A stretch of 64,000 bases of DNA, taken from the NCBI GenBank assembly GCA_030849805.1, contig JASANZ010002196.1, forward strand, positions 1 through 64,000, given 5' to 3'. Source of the stretch: Sergeia podlipaevii (Eukaryota > Euglenozoa > Kinetoplastea > Trypanosomatida > Trypanosomatidae). Below the pieces are notes generated by a model, which saw only the letters and a program-made list of their open reading frames with translations, was not told the origin of the DNA and ran no database searches. Below are positions 51,278 through 61,628 of this stretch, piece by piece. Both the position numbers and the translations under genes were made by a program. The stretch's first letter is position 1. The number at the start of each line of letters is the position of its first letter.

Positions 51278-53076
51278 TTATCTCAAATTCACTCTACAAC
51301 TGGCTGTGAAAGTATGACGTAGAGAAAAATAGATCAATACCGAGCGTACTAGGCAGCCTTTTTTTTTTTTTTGAGAAAGAGAGAGAGCGAAGGCGTACGT
51401 ACCCGCCATGATGCACACCACTCGCCCTGGCTCTCTGAAGCGATTGTGCTGATCTCCATTCTCCAGCAGATGTACCTCCTCGTTGCCAAGATGCACTCTG
51501 TCTATCGCGCTCACCGCGAGCGCGCGACAGTTGCTTGAGCCAAAGAAACGCACTGCATTCGTCAGTGTCCGCACGGCTATGGTCAGTTTCTCCACCTCAT
51601 GGCTCCTGTCGTTACTCAGCGGGCACTGCTTCTCCATACGTGCTACTCGTTTCTCAAAGACGCGTTGCGATACGGTGACGACGTGTCGGCCGTCAACCGT
51701 AACGAACACATAGTGTGGTACACCTTCACATGTGTGTGACTCTATACTTTACTTCATCGCTAGTTCAGGACGCAGAAGGAAAACAACCGCAATAACTTCG
51801 GCGTTGCGACTGCGTTGCTTCTCTGCCTGAAGCTGTTTGCGTAGGGTGCGTAACCATCGTGCGCCGTAGCGATTCTCTCCGTGGCATTGCTGGTCTTGAT
51901 ATCTCATGGTCGAGAGAACCAGACGGTGCTTTCCTTTACCACCAACCCGCACTTCCCCACTGGCGCTGTCGTTACTACTACTATGACCAGTGTGGCCGCT
52001 CATCTCTTCGCCTGTGGGAGTACAGTAGGAGATGTACCGCTCTGGTGGCTGCGACGCCAGTGGTTCGCCGCCCGTAGTGAAAGGGTTGCCGTGCAGAAGT
52101 GAAGCGTCTTCTTCTCATCGCACTACTGGTTGCAGTGAATGCGAGGGAAAAGAGGGACAAAATTGCTGCCACGGCGGTATTCGTAGTTGCACAGATGGCA
52201 ATGGCAAGGGTCTAGGTCTCATTGGAGTGCTTTCCTCATTGGTGGTTCAGCGGCGCCATAGCGTTGAGATTGAAGGGGGGGGGAGCGTGGTCCTGCAAGA
52301 GTGAAGAAAAGTTATGATACCCTTTAATGTGATCCTCGGGTAAATGTTTCGCTGCTTGACTGGCGTGCCGCCAACTCAGCATCGCATCTGAGCCCTGTAC
52401 TACTGGTAATGGGCGCAGGTAGCTGCCTGCGCATGTCATGGCAGTTCGCGGCTATGATTCCCATCCTTCATATTCTGCCCACGCGAAAAGAAAAGACACT
52501 GTGACGATGAGAAGTAATAGAAACAGCGGCAACGGGTCAACACTTCTCAAAGTGTGGAGAAAAACTAACTGTCAATTTGCTTTTGGCCCCACAGGTGTAG
52601 TGGCAGCAACACGGTCACGTACTGGTGTCGAACGGAACTCACACAAAGATGAAAAGCTTTTGCGGGAGAAGAAGATGAAAGGTTCATTCTTATTAGTATC
52701 ACAAAAGTAGTACAAGGGAGCTAGGCACAACCTTCTCGGTAGTGCCTGAAAGAAAGGAGGAGAGGAGAAGGAGGAAGAGAGCAGAAGCGAGAAGCACCTC
52801 CCAGCAAAATGTCTCTGCTTCTTCCACGAATGACTTCGTATTTGCGGCCTCTGTGCTAGTCTCAAGTGTCCTCCGTGTCCTTGTACGACCACCACTTAAG
52901 TAAAAAGTAATCTCGCTGATTAGCTCACTGGGAACTGGGATAGAGCGATGGTGATGATGCGTTGTGTACGTCGTTCTCACTGATGGCAGCCGCAGTGAAG
53001 AAGCAGTGGTGTCTGAGACGAAATGCGGCGTTGAGCTGAGCTGGCAGACACTGAGGAAGGGTACTTCTCTTGCCAT
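51278..53076 (-). pseudogene. Decayed gene of unknown type
   Basis: About 1.7 kb of GC-balanced, coding-like sequence sits between AT-rich spacers but has no intact frame. On the minus strand an ATG at 53076 opens a frame to 52699. A second frame carries from about 52895 to 52236 with internal stops (TGA at 52572-52574, TAG at 52452-52454). A third carries from 52246 to 51278, broken by TGA at 52115-52117 and TAA at 51749-51751. Some stretches look protein-like: a hydrophobic LFLLLLIVTVSFLF segment in the second frame and, in the third, a Lys/Arg/Gln-rich helix (WLRTLRKQLQAEKQRSRN) followed past the TAA by VFVTVDGRHVVTVSQRVFEKRV. No family recognised. Alternatives are a fast-evolving untranslated region or two or three tiny genes. 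Confidence 0.5.
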
Positions 53077-53127
53077 GTGGCGGAACGATGCAACATTTAC
53101 TCAACTATATATCTATACCTATGTGTG

Positions 53128-53163
<36 letters not shown>

Positions 53164-53543
53164 CAGCAAAATGAATCATCACGAATGCGTAAGTAAGAAG
53201 AAAAAAATGAGGGGACAGATGCTTATTTCCAATTTCCACTGTCTGGTTACTTGCTCATGTTGCGTGCTTGTAGAGAAGACAGCAAAGTGCCCTTAAAGAA
53301 AAAGAGAGAGGAGTCAAAAAAAAAGACAGAGAGCGTGAAGAAAATAGCCAAGTATGGGTAGTGATAGATTTGTACATTGCCACTAAAGGGGATGTAGAAC
53401 CTTGTAGAATTGGGGTGGGGATTAAAAGCTGTCTTTGGCAAAGCATTTTTTTTTTTTCATTTTCACAAGTCAACCAAAAAGGGGGGAAAAAAAAAAGATG
53501 AAGAAGAAGCGCCCCCTGATCTGCTGGAAATCAATCATTGATA
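53077..53543. other. Intergenic spacer
   Basis: AT-rich spacer downstream of the zinc-finger gene, with a TA/GA compound repeat (53128-53163) and T/A runs near 53450 and 53486. No gene seen. Confidence 0.6.
53128..53163. repeat. Compound TA-GA microsatellite
   Basis: TA units run directly into GA units on the plus strand. It is the only clear compound repeat in the window. Confidence 0.85.
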
Positions 53544-56500
53544 TTACCGAACATATGTCGCGCGAAGACTTCCATTGTTTACCACTTCTGCACAGTAGTG
53601 AACCATCTTTCCTTCAGACAGTGGCACCTTCCGTAGGATGCGCTCGCCCACGTACACACAATCCTGAGGTCTCTTCGTCCCTGCAGGCTGAATGAAAGCG
53701 TGGCGGCTCGCGACAAAAGAAACCGTACCTGTGCAGTCTACTACATCGGGGATGTGGTTCTCGCATAGTGGACACCGGCCTTCAAGAAAAATGAGGCCAC
53801 AGAGGGCACACTTGGCAGGTAAAAATGGTATCATGCGCGCAGCCATTGAAGAAGAAGAAGTGTTCCCAATTTCCCCAGCGTCCATTGTCTCCTTCCCTTG
53901 CAGCGCGCTCTCCTCCTCCCCCCCTTCTCCTTCCTCCTCAGCACCCAGGCGTTGCCTCACGCGTTCGTGCCCGCAGTGAATGCAATACCTCTCAAATTCC
54001 ACGTTGGCCCTCAAGCACGTCGGACACTCCCAGCATTCAGTAGGAAAGCACTCCTGTACGACTGGTCGAAGCGACAGGCACGCGACGCACACATAACGGA
54101 CCACATCTTTGTTCGTGTTGGCCGCACCGCACACCTCGCAGAGCCACTGCCGGTGTTCGTCAGAAGCGTATTCGCACACTTCAGCAGGATGGGTACCGAG
54201 ACAGTCGTGACAGCGCTCGCGTACAGAAAAGCGAAGGCTTCCACCAATACCGCAACGCTTGTCCAGCGCCTCAAGAAGTTGCTTCACCAACGCGGCAGCG
54301 CGACGTGCAGAGGCACACGTACCATAATGGGCTGAAAGACTACGCACGACACGAGCGAGGGCAGTGGACATCTCCACGCGTATCGCAAGTAGCGCCTCCG
54401 GACTGGGAGCTGTCTCGCTTTTATTTACTGTGTCGTCAAGCCACTCAGTTGTGAGAGTCTCAATGGAGGCTGCGAGGGTCACGTAGCGCTCACCGTCTCG
54501 TTCGTCGCCCTTCAGCACCAGATCCTTCTCCTGCGTAGAGTCCGCACTATCTTCTTGTTCTCTTGTCCCTTCGCACAGGGCGACTAGAGTACTGCATGTA
54601 TGCGACATCTTCAAGACTGAGATCGTAAGCGTCTGAGCGCAGGAAGCAGTAGAACCAACTACATCCACGCTCACCGGCACGTATGCCCCGCATCTCGGGC
54701 ACACCGAAGAGAGACAAGTGTGTGGTAAAAGAGAGTGACAGTGCTGGCACTCACGCGACTGCAGGAGTAAAGGCAGCAGCGGCTGCGACGGTTGCATCGA
54801 TCTGGTTGCGTCCACTTCTTCAAGCCCACTAGAAGGGTCGTCAAGTGGAGCGGATGCAGTATCAACACTACTGAAGAGGTTGGGGAAGCTGCTTGTGCTG
54901 CTAGTACCGCATACTCCACAGACAGCAGGCGACGCATATTCGCCACTTGTTTTATATGGCTCCAATGTACCACACTGTGGGCACAGACAAAAGGCAGTCT
55001 CATTAGTGACTGGCTCTTCCTCCTCGCTCTGGGCACGCTTCTGCACACCGCCATCATCCCCAGCGCACTTCCCCTCTCCTGCCCTTGCACTAGATGCTTT
55101 TGACACCAGTTTCAAGCTCCCACAGGCTGCGCATGAAGTTGCAAACACATTGGTCTCTTCTTCCCCGCACTTCGCGCAGACACGAACGGTCCCCACCACG
55201 TTGCTGCCCTGCACCCGCGCGAGAGGTAGCCAATCCACCTGTGGACAAGACGGACACGCCCGCTCGAGTGAGCTGCGCAGTTGACTGCAGCCCACACAAC
55301 GCCACAGCGCGCTGTGCTGTGCCGCGTACTCAGACGCAAACTGACCACAGCGGTGACAATATCCTACGAGTGCACTGTAGACTTGCGCCATCTCACCGCC
55401 AGAACGCGCAACTTTATCGCCTGCGCACTTGCAAAATGCGGCGCACGAAACTGGGGCTGAATGGCCTCCACTGTGTGCAATAGCGCTCGCTCCAGCTCGA
55501 CTCACCTCTTCCCTCGTCCTCTCTCCGTTTCCTCTTCCTTCTATTCCCTCATGAGCAAGGCACAACGGGCCAGTCGGCTTCGAGCAACGAAAGCACAAGA
55601 TCACCTGTCTTGCTGGGTTGCTAGCGTGACACTCACGACATCTCCATCCCTTACGCAACACTGCAGTTGCAATATCACTACATCCCCCGTTCGCCACCAC
55701 GCCAGTGAGCACGTCAGTGTCCCTTCGGCGATGATGCACGAGAGAAAGTCCACAACTCTGACAGAGAGGCACGCGCTCATCTTGGCCATAGCCGCACCTA
55801 CCGCAAATCACGAAACCGTTTCTCAGAGAAGAACAGCTACAGTAGTTGAAGCGATCGGTATTAAGACGGCCACACGAAACACAACGCCACAACTTGCAGG
55901 GTGGTGCCAGGTGAGAGGCACGGAGCACGATGGGACGTGGATCTGCGTGCCAGACAGCGGCGAGATGCTCAAGGATCGGCACACGACCTGTGTCACGCGC
56001 ATAGCACAAAGCGTAGTACTGAAGAAAGGGTAAGTTATGCGTAGACGCGTCGACGCGAGAAAAGAGGTCGCTGACTGCGAGACTGCACTCAGCGGCATGT
56101 GACAAGGACCATACAACTGCTGCAGTCAGAGGCACTGCAATGCATTGAGGAGCCCGCAAGGCGGATTCAAGTAGCTCAAGCATCATATCCGCATTAATGT
56201 CATCTCCGATGCAGGAAAGCGCAGCGCGAGCCACGGGGATAATGTGCTCAAGAACTTTTCGTGGTGGCACTGCACCAAGCACGAAGTCAAAGTGCTCCTC
56301 GACAGCGTCGATGCGATCGCAAATACCGGCCAGGATGAACTCCATCACCTGGCTTACATTCATACCAGCATTGTGAAACCCAACCACGGCAACATACGCC
56401 GCTTGCACATCCTCTGGCCGACCGCGAGCTCCAACAAGGCGGCATGTCGCCGTCATTACCTGCGCAATCGACGTAGGGACGGTGATCCAGCCTTCTGGAC

Positions 56501-58277
56501 GACTTAGCCCTAGAGAAGAAAGGGCAGCCACAGCGCCCTTTGCGTCGCACAGCAACGCACACGCCATCACAGAGTGTGCTGTCTCACGCAGACCAGGGGA
56601 GCATGACGCATACACAGCACGAACTCGACTGGCGCCGTCCCCTCCGAGTACATTGAGAGCGGCGCAGCCATGCACCAGGCCCTCTTCCACATCTGCCACC
56701 GTGGCGCCACCACCTCCATCCCTTTGGGCCACAGCCTGTGTGAGGGCTGAAATCGCGCGCATTATCGCTCCACGCTCAGCGCCATCAAGAGACAAGCCAC
56801 GCTGCGTCACGCGCAAAACGTTAGCGCCGCAGTACGCCAAAAATTTCTTGTGCACATCCCGCGTGAGCACCAGCACAGTTGGTCTCGTCAAGTGTGCGCC
56901 TGCATGTGATGGTTGCCACTTAGCCCCCTTTTGGTGGCGGCTTTGCTCCATCACACATTCACTCTCAACGGATTCAAAGTACTCGTAAAGACGGCATAGT
57001 GTGCAGCAGGGGGCATTCTTGAGACAAATCATTGCCACCAGCGCCATCGCACTCGCCTCAATCGTGGTAGAAGCAGGCAAGTACGACGCCCCAGATGGGC
57101 TATTGAGTAGGTGCGTGGCGGCGCGCAACGGCACATGCGAACAGGATGCGGGTAGTTCACATAGTGCGCAGTCATATAGGCTCTGAAGAACGCTGTCAGG
57201 CAGCACCGCAGCCCTACCACGGCGCTCGCACACGACGTCCGCCACACGCTGCAGGCACCGTACCGCTACCCTTGGTGTCACCATGGAGCGCCACCTACGT
57301 GGTAAGCTGCCTTGTGCCACTCTCCCAGTAGGTTCAGTAAGACCATGGAGGATCTCCGCTAAGTGCGCGGGAGTAGCGTCCCGCATGACGTCGTTTATGG
57401 CACTCCCAAAGACATTGAAAGCAGTCACATTTCGATCACGGAGCTCGTTTGTCATAGGGCGAGAGTCCTCTCCTTCACCGCCATCTCTATCTGCAAGAAG
57501 AGAAGCCTCGAATTGATAATAAAGGGTCTCTGTGAGACTTCGAGCTGCAGATAAAGGAGTGGCGTCATGCCGAACTGCCTGCTGCAGTAGCCACTGTACA
57601 GTCCCGGATGGCAATGTATGAAAGTTTGGCCGGCTCACAGTCTGTGACATGCGAAGAAAAAAAAAGCCTTCCTCAGCACTGGTATGACACTTCGCTCTGT
57701 ACGCGTGCAGTTGATGTAAGTTTCTACCTCTACCCAGTGCGTCAGCAGCGGCACTTGTCAGCGTCCTCTGCTTGTCCTCTTGCTGCGCATACATACCAAA
57801 CAGAGCTTCTGCAGTCGCAGTCCACGCGGTAGATAGTTCCTTCTTGCATTCGTGAGGGCCGTCACGACTAGCGGAGAGCATGCTGTTTCCTGCGCTTTTG
57901 GGGGACTGAAGAGAGGTGTATTGGCAGAGAACCTCTAACAGCACCGCAGGAGCAGGAGTGCCTCCTGATCGACGAAATAGCAGCTGGGTCTCATCACAAG
58001 CAGTACGACTGCAGCTATCAGGCAGTGATGGTCCCTGAGTAGGATGACGATCGCCGCTAGCTCCCAGCACCGCAACAAGTGTGGCATCCTCCGCGGTCAC
58101 CCCACTACGCACTGTGGTGCGAGATAACCCTCTGAGGCGCGCGCACAGCTGCTGGCGCTGGTGTTGCTGCACTGGGGACCTTACATAGCAAACGTAGCGA
58201 CAAGGGGCAAGAGTTGCGAGTGTGCTGGGGAAAGAGGCGCGAAGAGCGGCAACCCTTCGGAGCACTCTAGAGCCCAT
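53544..58277 (-). CDS. Large RanBP2-like multi-zinc-finger protein, probably mitochondrial
   Basis: 1577 residues. The first ~55 residues are rich in Arg, Ser, Ala and Leu with no acidic residues, a good mitochondrial presequence. Residues ~60-790 are predicted helical, with repeated Leu/Ala-rich helices (PPR-like or other alpha-repeat possible, not proven). From ~797 to 1545 come many Cys pairs. Several fit the RanBP2 finger W-x-C-x2-C-x3-N-x6/7-C-x2-C: WRCVSC-GRLN, WRCREC-HASN, WLCEVC-GAAN and WECPTC-LRAN; others are CxxC ribbons. RanBP2 fingers usually bind single-stranded RNA. Trypanosomatid mitochondria use such proteins in RNA editing and processing, so a role there is a reasonable inference but not shown. 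ATG start and TAA stop; no breaks. Confidence 0.85.
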   Translation of the reverse strand: MGSRVLRRVAALRASFPSTLATLAPCRYVCYVRSPVQQHQRQQLCARLRGLSRTTVRSGVTAEDATLVAVLGASGDRHPTQGPSLPDSCSRTACDETQLLFRRSGGTPAPAVLLEVLCQYTSLQSPKSAGNSMLSASRDGPHECKKELSTAWTATAEALFGMYAQQEDKQRTLTSAAADALGRGRNLHQLHAYRAKCHTSAEEGFFFLRMSQTVSRPNFHTLPSGTVQWLLQQAVRHDATPLSAARSLTETLYYQFEASLLADRDGGEGEDSRPMTNELRDRNVTAFNVFGSAINDVMRDATPAHLAEILHGLTEPTGRVAQGSLPRRWRSMVTPRVAVRCLQRVADVVCERRGRAAVLPDSVLQSLYDCALCELPASCSHVPLRAATHLLNSPSGASYLPASTTIEASAMALVAMICLKNAPCCTLCRLYEYFESVESECVMEQSRHQKGAKWQPSHAGAHLTRPTVLVLTRDVHKKFLAYCGANVLRVTQRGLSLDGAERGAIMRAISALTQAVAQRDGGGGATVADVEEGLVHGCAALNVLGGDGASRVRAVYASCSPGLRETAHSVMACALLCDAKGAVAALSSLGLSRPEGWITVPTSIAQVMTATCRLVGARGRPEDVQAAYVAVVGFHNAGMNVSQVMEFILAGICDRIDAVEEHFDFVLGAVPPRKVLEHIIPVARAALSCIGDDINADMMLELLESALRAPQCIAVPLTAAVVWSLSHAAECSLAVSDLFSRVDASTHNLPFLQYYALCYARDTGRVPILEHLAAVWHADPRPIVLRASHLAPPCKLWRCVSCGRLNTDRFNYCSCSSLRNGFVICGRCGYGQDERVPLCQSCGLSLVHHRRRDTDVLTGVVANGGCSDIATAVLRKGWRCRECHASNPARQVILCFRCSKPTGPLCLAHEGIEGRGNGERTREEVSRAGASAIAHSGGHSAPVSCAAFCKCAGDKVARSGGEMAQVYSALVGYCHRCGQFASEYAAQHSALWRCVGCSQLRSSLERACPSCPQVDWLPLARVQGSNVVGTVRVCAKCGEEETNVFATSCAACGSLKLVSKASSARAGEGKCAGDDGGVQKRAQSEEEEPVTNETAFCLCPQCGTLEPYKTSGEYASPAVCGVCGTSSTSSFPNLFSSVDTASAPLDDPSSGLEEVDATRSMQPSQPLLPLLLQSRECQHCHSLLPHTCLSSVCPRCGAYVPVSVDVVGSTASCAQTLTISVLKMSHTCSTLVALCEGTREQEDSADSTQEKDLVLKGDERDGERYVTLAASIETLTTEWLDDTVNKSETAPSPEALLAIRVEMSTALARVVRSLSAHYGTCASARRAAALVKQLLEALDKRCGIGGSLRFSVRERCHDCLGTHPAEVCEYASDEHRQWLCEVCGAANTNKDVVRYVCVACLSLRPVVQECFPTECWECPTCLRANVEFERYCIHCGHERVRQRLGAEEEGEGGEEESALQGKETMDAGEIGNTSSSSMAARMIPFLPAKCALCGLIFLEGRCPLCENHIPDVVDCTGTVSFVASRHAFIQPAGTKRPQDCVYVGERILRKVPLSEGKMVHYCAEVVNNGSLRATYVR

Positions 58278-58958
58278 GCATGGAGCAGTGAGTTAGGCTA
58301 TTGCGTAATAAGTGAATAAAATGAAACAGTAGAAAAACCAACAGAAAACTTTTAGTACGATTACTTACAAACAAAAAAATATAAATAATAGAATGAGAAA
58401 CGAAAGCTACGATATTCGTGGGCTTCGCCACTAGCTATGAAGCAACTGCTTTGCTATCGTACTGTATGTGTGAGCCAGTAAGTAAATATCAAAACACAAT
58501 GAAGCACTTTACGCTTCAAGCGATAAGGTACACTGGAAAGGAGGGGGGAAAAAATGAGCTTTTAAAAAAAGAGTGACAAGAAAGTAGAAAGAAACGTAAA
58601 TGTCAAATTTCAACACATTGAGGAGAACAACAACAGAAAAAAAAGCTTCAGATCTGTGACAGCAAAACACCGCTTTCTGACCTTTTGCAATTAGTCTCGC
58701 TTAACCCGCTTCTTTGTAAGAATTTCTTTTTTTGTTCTGACCAAGTTGTGCATTTCCAGACTCATATAGTCCTACATATATATATGCAGTACAAAATGTA
58801 TATATTGGTGAGCACAAAACTCGAAACACTCGTGTGAAGGCAGAGGGAGAGGAAAAACATAGGAGTGAAATCTGAAATATACCATAGCATAAACTGTTGC
58901 TATGTATATTTTTCTACCGCCTCCTTATATCGGTAGAGGAAGAAGAAAAAAAGAACCA

Positions 58959-58984
58959 ATATATATATATATATATATATATAT
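58959..58984. repeat. AT microsatellite
   Basis: Thirteen AT units, the longest AT repeat noted in the window. Confidence 0.9.
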
Positions 58985-59204
58985 GTTTGTGAGCGGCCAT
59001 TTCCAACTCAGCGCAATCTGGATGTGGGCATTAAAATAATAAAATGGTGCCTAAAAGAATTATTCAAGCACATATGTATGAGAAGTCAATTCTCGTTAAA
59101 AAGGGTATGCGGCTGCAAAAGCCAGTCCGAATAGTTGAAATAGAAAAAAAAAAAGCAAAAAAAAAAGTTAAGGCGAGTGAGAAAACCCCCGCTGTCCTGG
59201 AAAA

Positions 59205-59220
59205 GCGCGCGCGCGCGCGC
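59205..59220. repeat. GC microsatellite, (GC)8
   Basis: Eight alternating GC units, a rare repeat in this AT-rich spacer and a Z-DNA-prone sequence. Confidence 0.9.
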
Positions 59221-59384
59221 AGGAGAGAATGTTAAGCATGCACTCTTGTTTGCGGTACGCAATGAGGCTCACCTTGACCCTCTATGATTTTCTTTTAAAA
59301 GATATCCTTTTTCGCTTTCTCTGTCAAATTTTATGAAGGCAATGAGTCGATCGCAGAGAACATCTCTCTGAGTACGCCCATCGA

Positions 59385-60272
59385 TTAATGCCCCTGCTCA
59401 GCAGCAACATTGTCACCGATAGTTTCGGTAACAAACTTCGTCTTCTTGAGATCGCGCTCGACAGGAGTGGGTGTGCCAGCCTCGCTGCTGCCACTGCTTA
59501 CATGGCCATTGTCGAGCTCCTTTGAAGTGGCGGTATCAGCGCCAGCAGCAGCCTCTTCCGCGTCGTCGTCGTCATTCGCCTCCGCCGTCTCAGGGGTCTT
59601 CACGGAGTCATCATGAACTGGAGTGGGGATCATCTCCTCCTCCGGCACCTCTGCCACATACTCGCATTCCTTCTCCACCGTGACGGGCATTTCCTCCTTG
59701 TGAGCAGTCTCTTTGCTTTGCGCAGCATCGCTCGCAACCTCCTTCGTTTGAACGAAGAACTTCTCTTCTTCGCATGCCTTATCCTCCCCCTTCTCCTCTC
59801 CGTTGGAATCGCTTTCAGGTGTCGTCTTCTTGGTGGACTCGTTCTCCGACACCTCCACCTCACCAAGCACCTCAAGCTGTGTAGAGATTGTCGCAATGCG
59901 TGTTGTCTCCGCTGAGTCTTCAAAGTGCACGCGTTTCATTGAGGACATCGATGCGGGGGCAGTGTCAGCGTCCTTTTCGGTCTCCTCTTCACCGTCTGCG
60001 TGCTCACACGGGGTGGAGCGAGAGCGCGTGCGGGACTTGCCAGAGGCACTTATATCGCCCTCCATCACCTCCGCATCCGTCTGCTCGCTCTTCTCATTTT
60101 CAATACCAATCTGAACGACGAAGGACGTCTCGTTCACGGCCTTCGGAGCTCCTTCCATGGTAGTAGCAATGCTGTTCTGTGACTGAGCGGGAACGGAGTC
60201 GAGTGGGAGAGGCTGAGTGACTTGCTCAGCAGGAGCGGCAGCGAGCTCGTTGTTAGCGAAAGGACAGCTCAT
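59385..60272 (-). CDS. Acidic low-complexity hypothetical protein
   Basis: 295 residues from the ATG at 60272 (MSCPFANNEL); the frame above it begins at TTG and reads leader sequence. It is strongly enriched in Glu, Asp, Ala, Ser and Thr throughout and has few hydrophobics apart from short patches (TSFVVQIG near 55-62, KRVHFED near 115, TKFVTETIG near the end). An Arg/Ser block (GKSRTRSRST) near residue 80 could be a nuclear signal or phosphorylation site. The protein is probably disordered; no domain recognised. The single Cys-containing start (SCPF) leaves open membrane anchoring by acylation, but this is weak. Clear frame, ordinary coding composition; TAA stop. Confidence 0.7.
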   Translation of the reverse strand: MSCPFANNELAAAPAEQVTQPLPLDSVPAQSQNSIATTMEGAPKAVNETSFVVQIGIENEKSEQTDAEVMEGDISASGKSRTRSRSTPCEHADGEEETEKDADTAPASMSSMKRVHFEDSAETTRIATISTQLEVLGEVEVSENESTKKTTPESDSNGEEKGEDKACEEEKFFVQTKEVASDAAQSKETAHKEEMPVTVEKECEYVAEVPEEEMIPTPVHDDSVKTPETAEANDDDDAEEAAAGADTATSKELDNGHVSSGSSEAGTPTPVERDLKKTKFVTETIGDNVAAEQGH

Positions 60273-60889
60273 TTTTTGTTCTGTGTTTGTGTATTTGTAT
60301 GTGTGTGTTGTGTGTGAGTGGAGATATAGTGTAGTAGGCAAAACAGGTGTTTGTTTGCTTTCTCTCTGTATGTGTATGTGTGGAAGAGAAGCTGAAAAGA
60401 AGAGTTTGATGAATGAGAGGGGGGATATCTACGGTAGAATAAAAACATAAAGTAGAAAAGATGAAGACGAAAAATTGAATTCACAAAAGCCAAGGCGACG
60501 GTAGGTACAAAAAAAAAAAGTGGAGCATTCATAACAAGTCACTACTCTTCCTCAATGGGTTCAACATCGCAAGAGCGCATCCCTGCTTTTGCTTTTTCAC
60601 AGTTCCTTTTTTTGTTGTTGTTTTCTTTCATTCTCTCCTCAGTCTCCTACAGTGATAAGATCAGAAACCACATACAAACGAAAAAAAAACAAGACAAAGT
60701 CGCAACCAAACAAACAAGTAAGAAAAAAAGTGCTTATATATATATATATATATATCTATGGGTGGTTTACTATCTACTACCTACTGCATCATCTCCCCTA
60801 TACAGACCTGATTTCCCCTTCACATCTAATATATATATATATATTCTCCTTCATCGTTTTCCTCAAAAGAAAAAAAGAAAACATATCTC
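60273..60889. other. Intergenic spacer
   Basis: AT-rich spacer with TG-rich stretch near 60283-60316, a TA run at 60737-60754 and A runs. Open frames here are low-complexity. No gene supported. Confidence 0.6.
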
Positions 60890-61567
60890 TCATGCAGCAA
60901 CAGGTCGCTTGTCCTCAGGAAGAGGGAAGCCAGGGACCATGTCATGCACAATTTCATCGGGAATCAACTTATGGCCATACGCGTTCGTCATGGTGCCCTT
61001 CTCCCAATTCGTTGGCGAAAACTCAGACCGCATCAGCGACCGGTTCGGCTCCCGCCACATGACCGGATTTGCAGGGTCCTTCTCGTCCCATCCGCTTAGT
61101 CGCTGTGAGGCAGCGAGGGACCAGTAAAAAGAGCTAGTGTAATAGGGCATGCCAACATAGAGCATGCTAGGGAAGAACTTCTTATCCTCACTGGTATAGT
61201 CCTTGGTGAGCTCAATGAACTTGCTCTTCAGCAGCTGCATGCGGTAGACCTCGTAAGAGCGGCACACCATCCACGATTCCTCAAATTCGTGGCAGTTGAC
61301 AGTGGCCCATGTAACAGGTTTGAGGTTCTTCATGCAACGTTGAAAGGGAATCCAGCGATGCACACATTGATCACGGTAAATGATAGGAACTTGATGCAGT
61401 TCCATGAAGTCCCGCGATACCGACATGGGGCGGCGCTGATGGCCACGATCAGCGCCATACGGGTCGAGCTTGTTCCACAGCAGCGGGTTATCGTAAGGAC
61501 CAAGGTTTATGGGAGGCATTTCCTCCCCATCCTTGAGGGTCTCCAGGTCCTTTAGATACTCAGTCAT
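60890..61567 (-). CDS. NDUFB7: NADH:ubiquinone oxidoreductase subunit NDUFB7
   Basis: 225 residues. NDUFB7 (B18) is an accessory subunit of respiratory complex I, on the intermembrane-space side of the membrane arm. The central domain (about 54-115) carries the twin CX9C motif that is oxidised in the intermembrane space: C68-x9-C78 and C92-x9-C102, set in MELHQVPIIYRDQCVHRWIPFQRC and NCHEFEESWMVCRSYEVYR, the family order. The protein is longer than the animal protein (about 137 residues), with a ~110-residue C-terminal extension containing an aromatic/Ser-rich stretch and a Pro-rich end. There is no presequence, as expected for this import route. ATG start; TGA stop. Confidence 0.92.
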   Translation of the reverse strand: MTEYLKDLETLKDGEEMPPINLGPYDNPLLWNKLDPYGADRGHQRRPMSVSRDFMELHQVPIIYRDQCVHRWIPFQRCMKNLKPVTWATVNCHEFEESWMVCRSYEVYRMQLLKSKFIELTKDYTSEDKKFFPSMLYVGMPYYTSSFYWSLAASQRLSGWDEKDPANPVMWREPNRSLMRSEFSPTNWEKGTMTNAYGHKLIPDEIVHDMVPGFPLPEDKRPVAA

Positions 61568-61585
61568 CTCTCAGAAAAAAGGAAG

Positions 61586-61628
61586 CTAAATAATGGAGCA
61601 AACAAAGAGCGAATAAAAAAAGAAAGAA
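61586..61628 (-). promoter_or_regulatory. Trans-splice acceptor region of NDUFB7
   Basis: A C/T-only tract (61615-61628) on the coding strand is followed by TTTAG with AG at 61586-61587, 18 nt upstream of the ATG at 61567. Confidence 0.5.

Larger units (their letters stand above)
58278..59384. other. Intergenic spacer, 1.1 kb
   Basis: AT-rich spacer with an AT repeat (58959-58984) and a GC repeat (59205-59220). A 63-codon ATG-started frame on the plus strand (59044-59235) is Lys-rich and was rejected as a gene. Nothing else was seen. Confidence 0.55.

Noticed and set aside
51749..52003. Recoded stop codons (as in Blastocrithidia) instead of a pseudogene
   Set aside because: All the intact genes of the window lack in-frame stops and end normally with TAA, TAG or TGA, so a changed code is not supported.
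59044..59235. 63-codon ATG-started frame on the plus strand, Lys-rich
   Set aside because: Opposite to every other gene, in spacer sequence, low-complexity and ending in the (GC)8 repeat.
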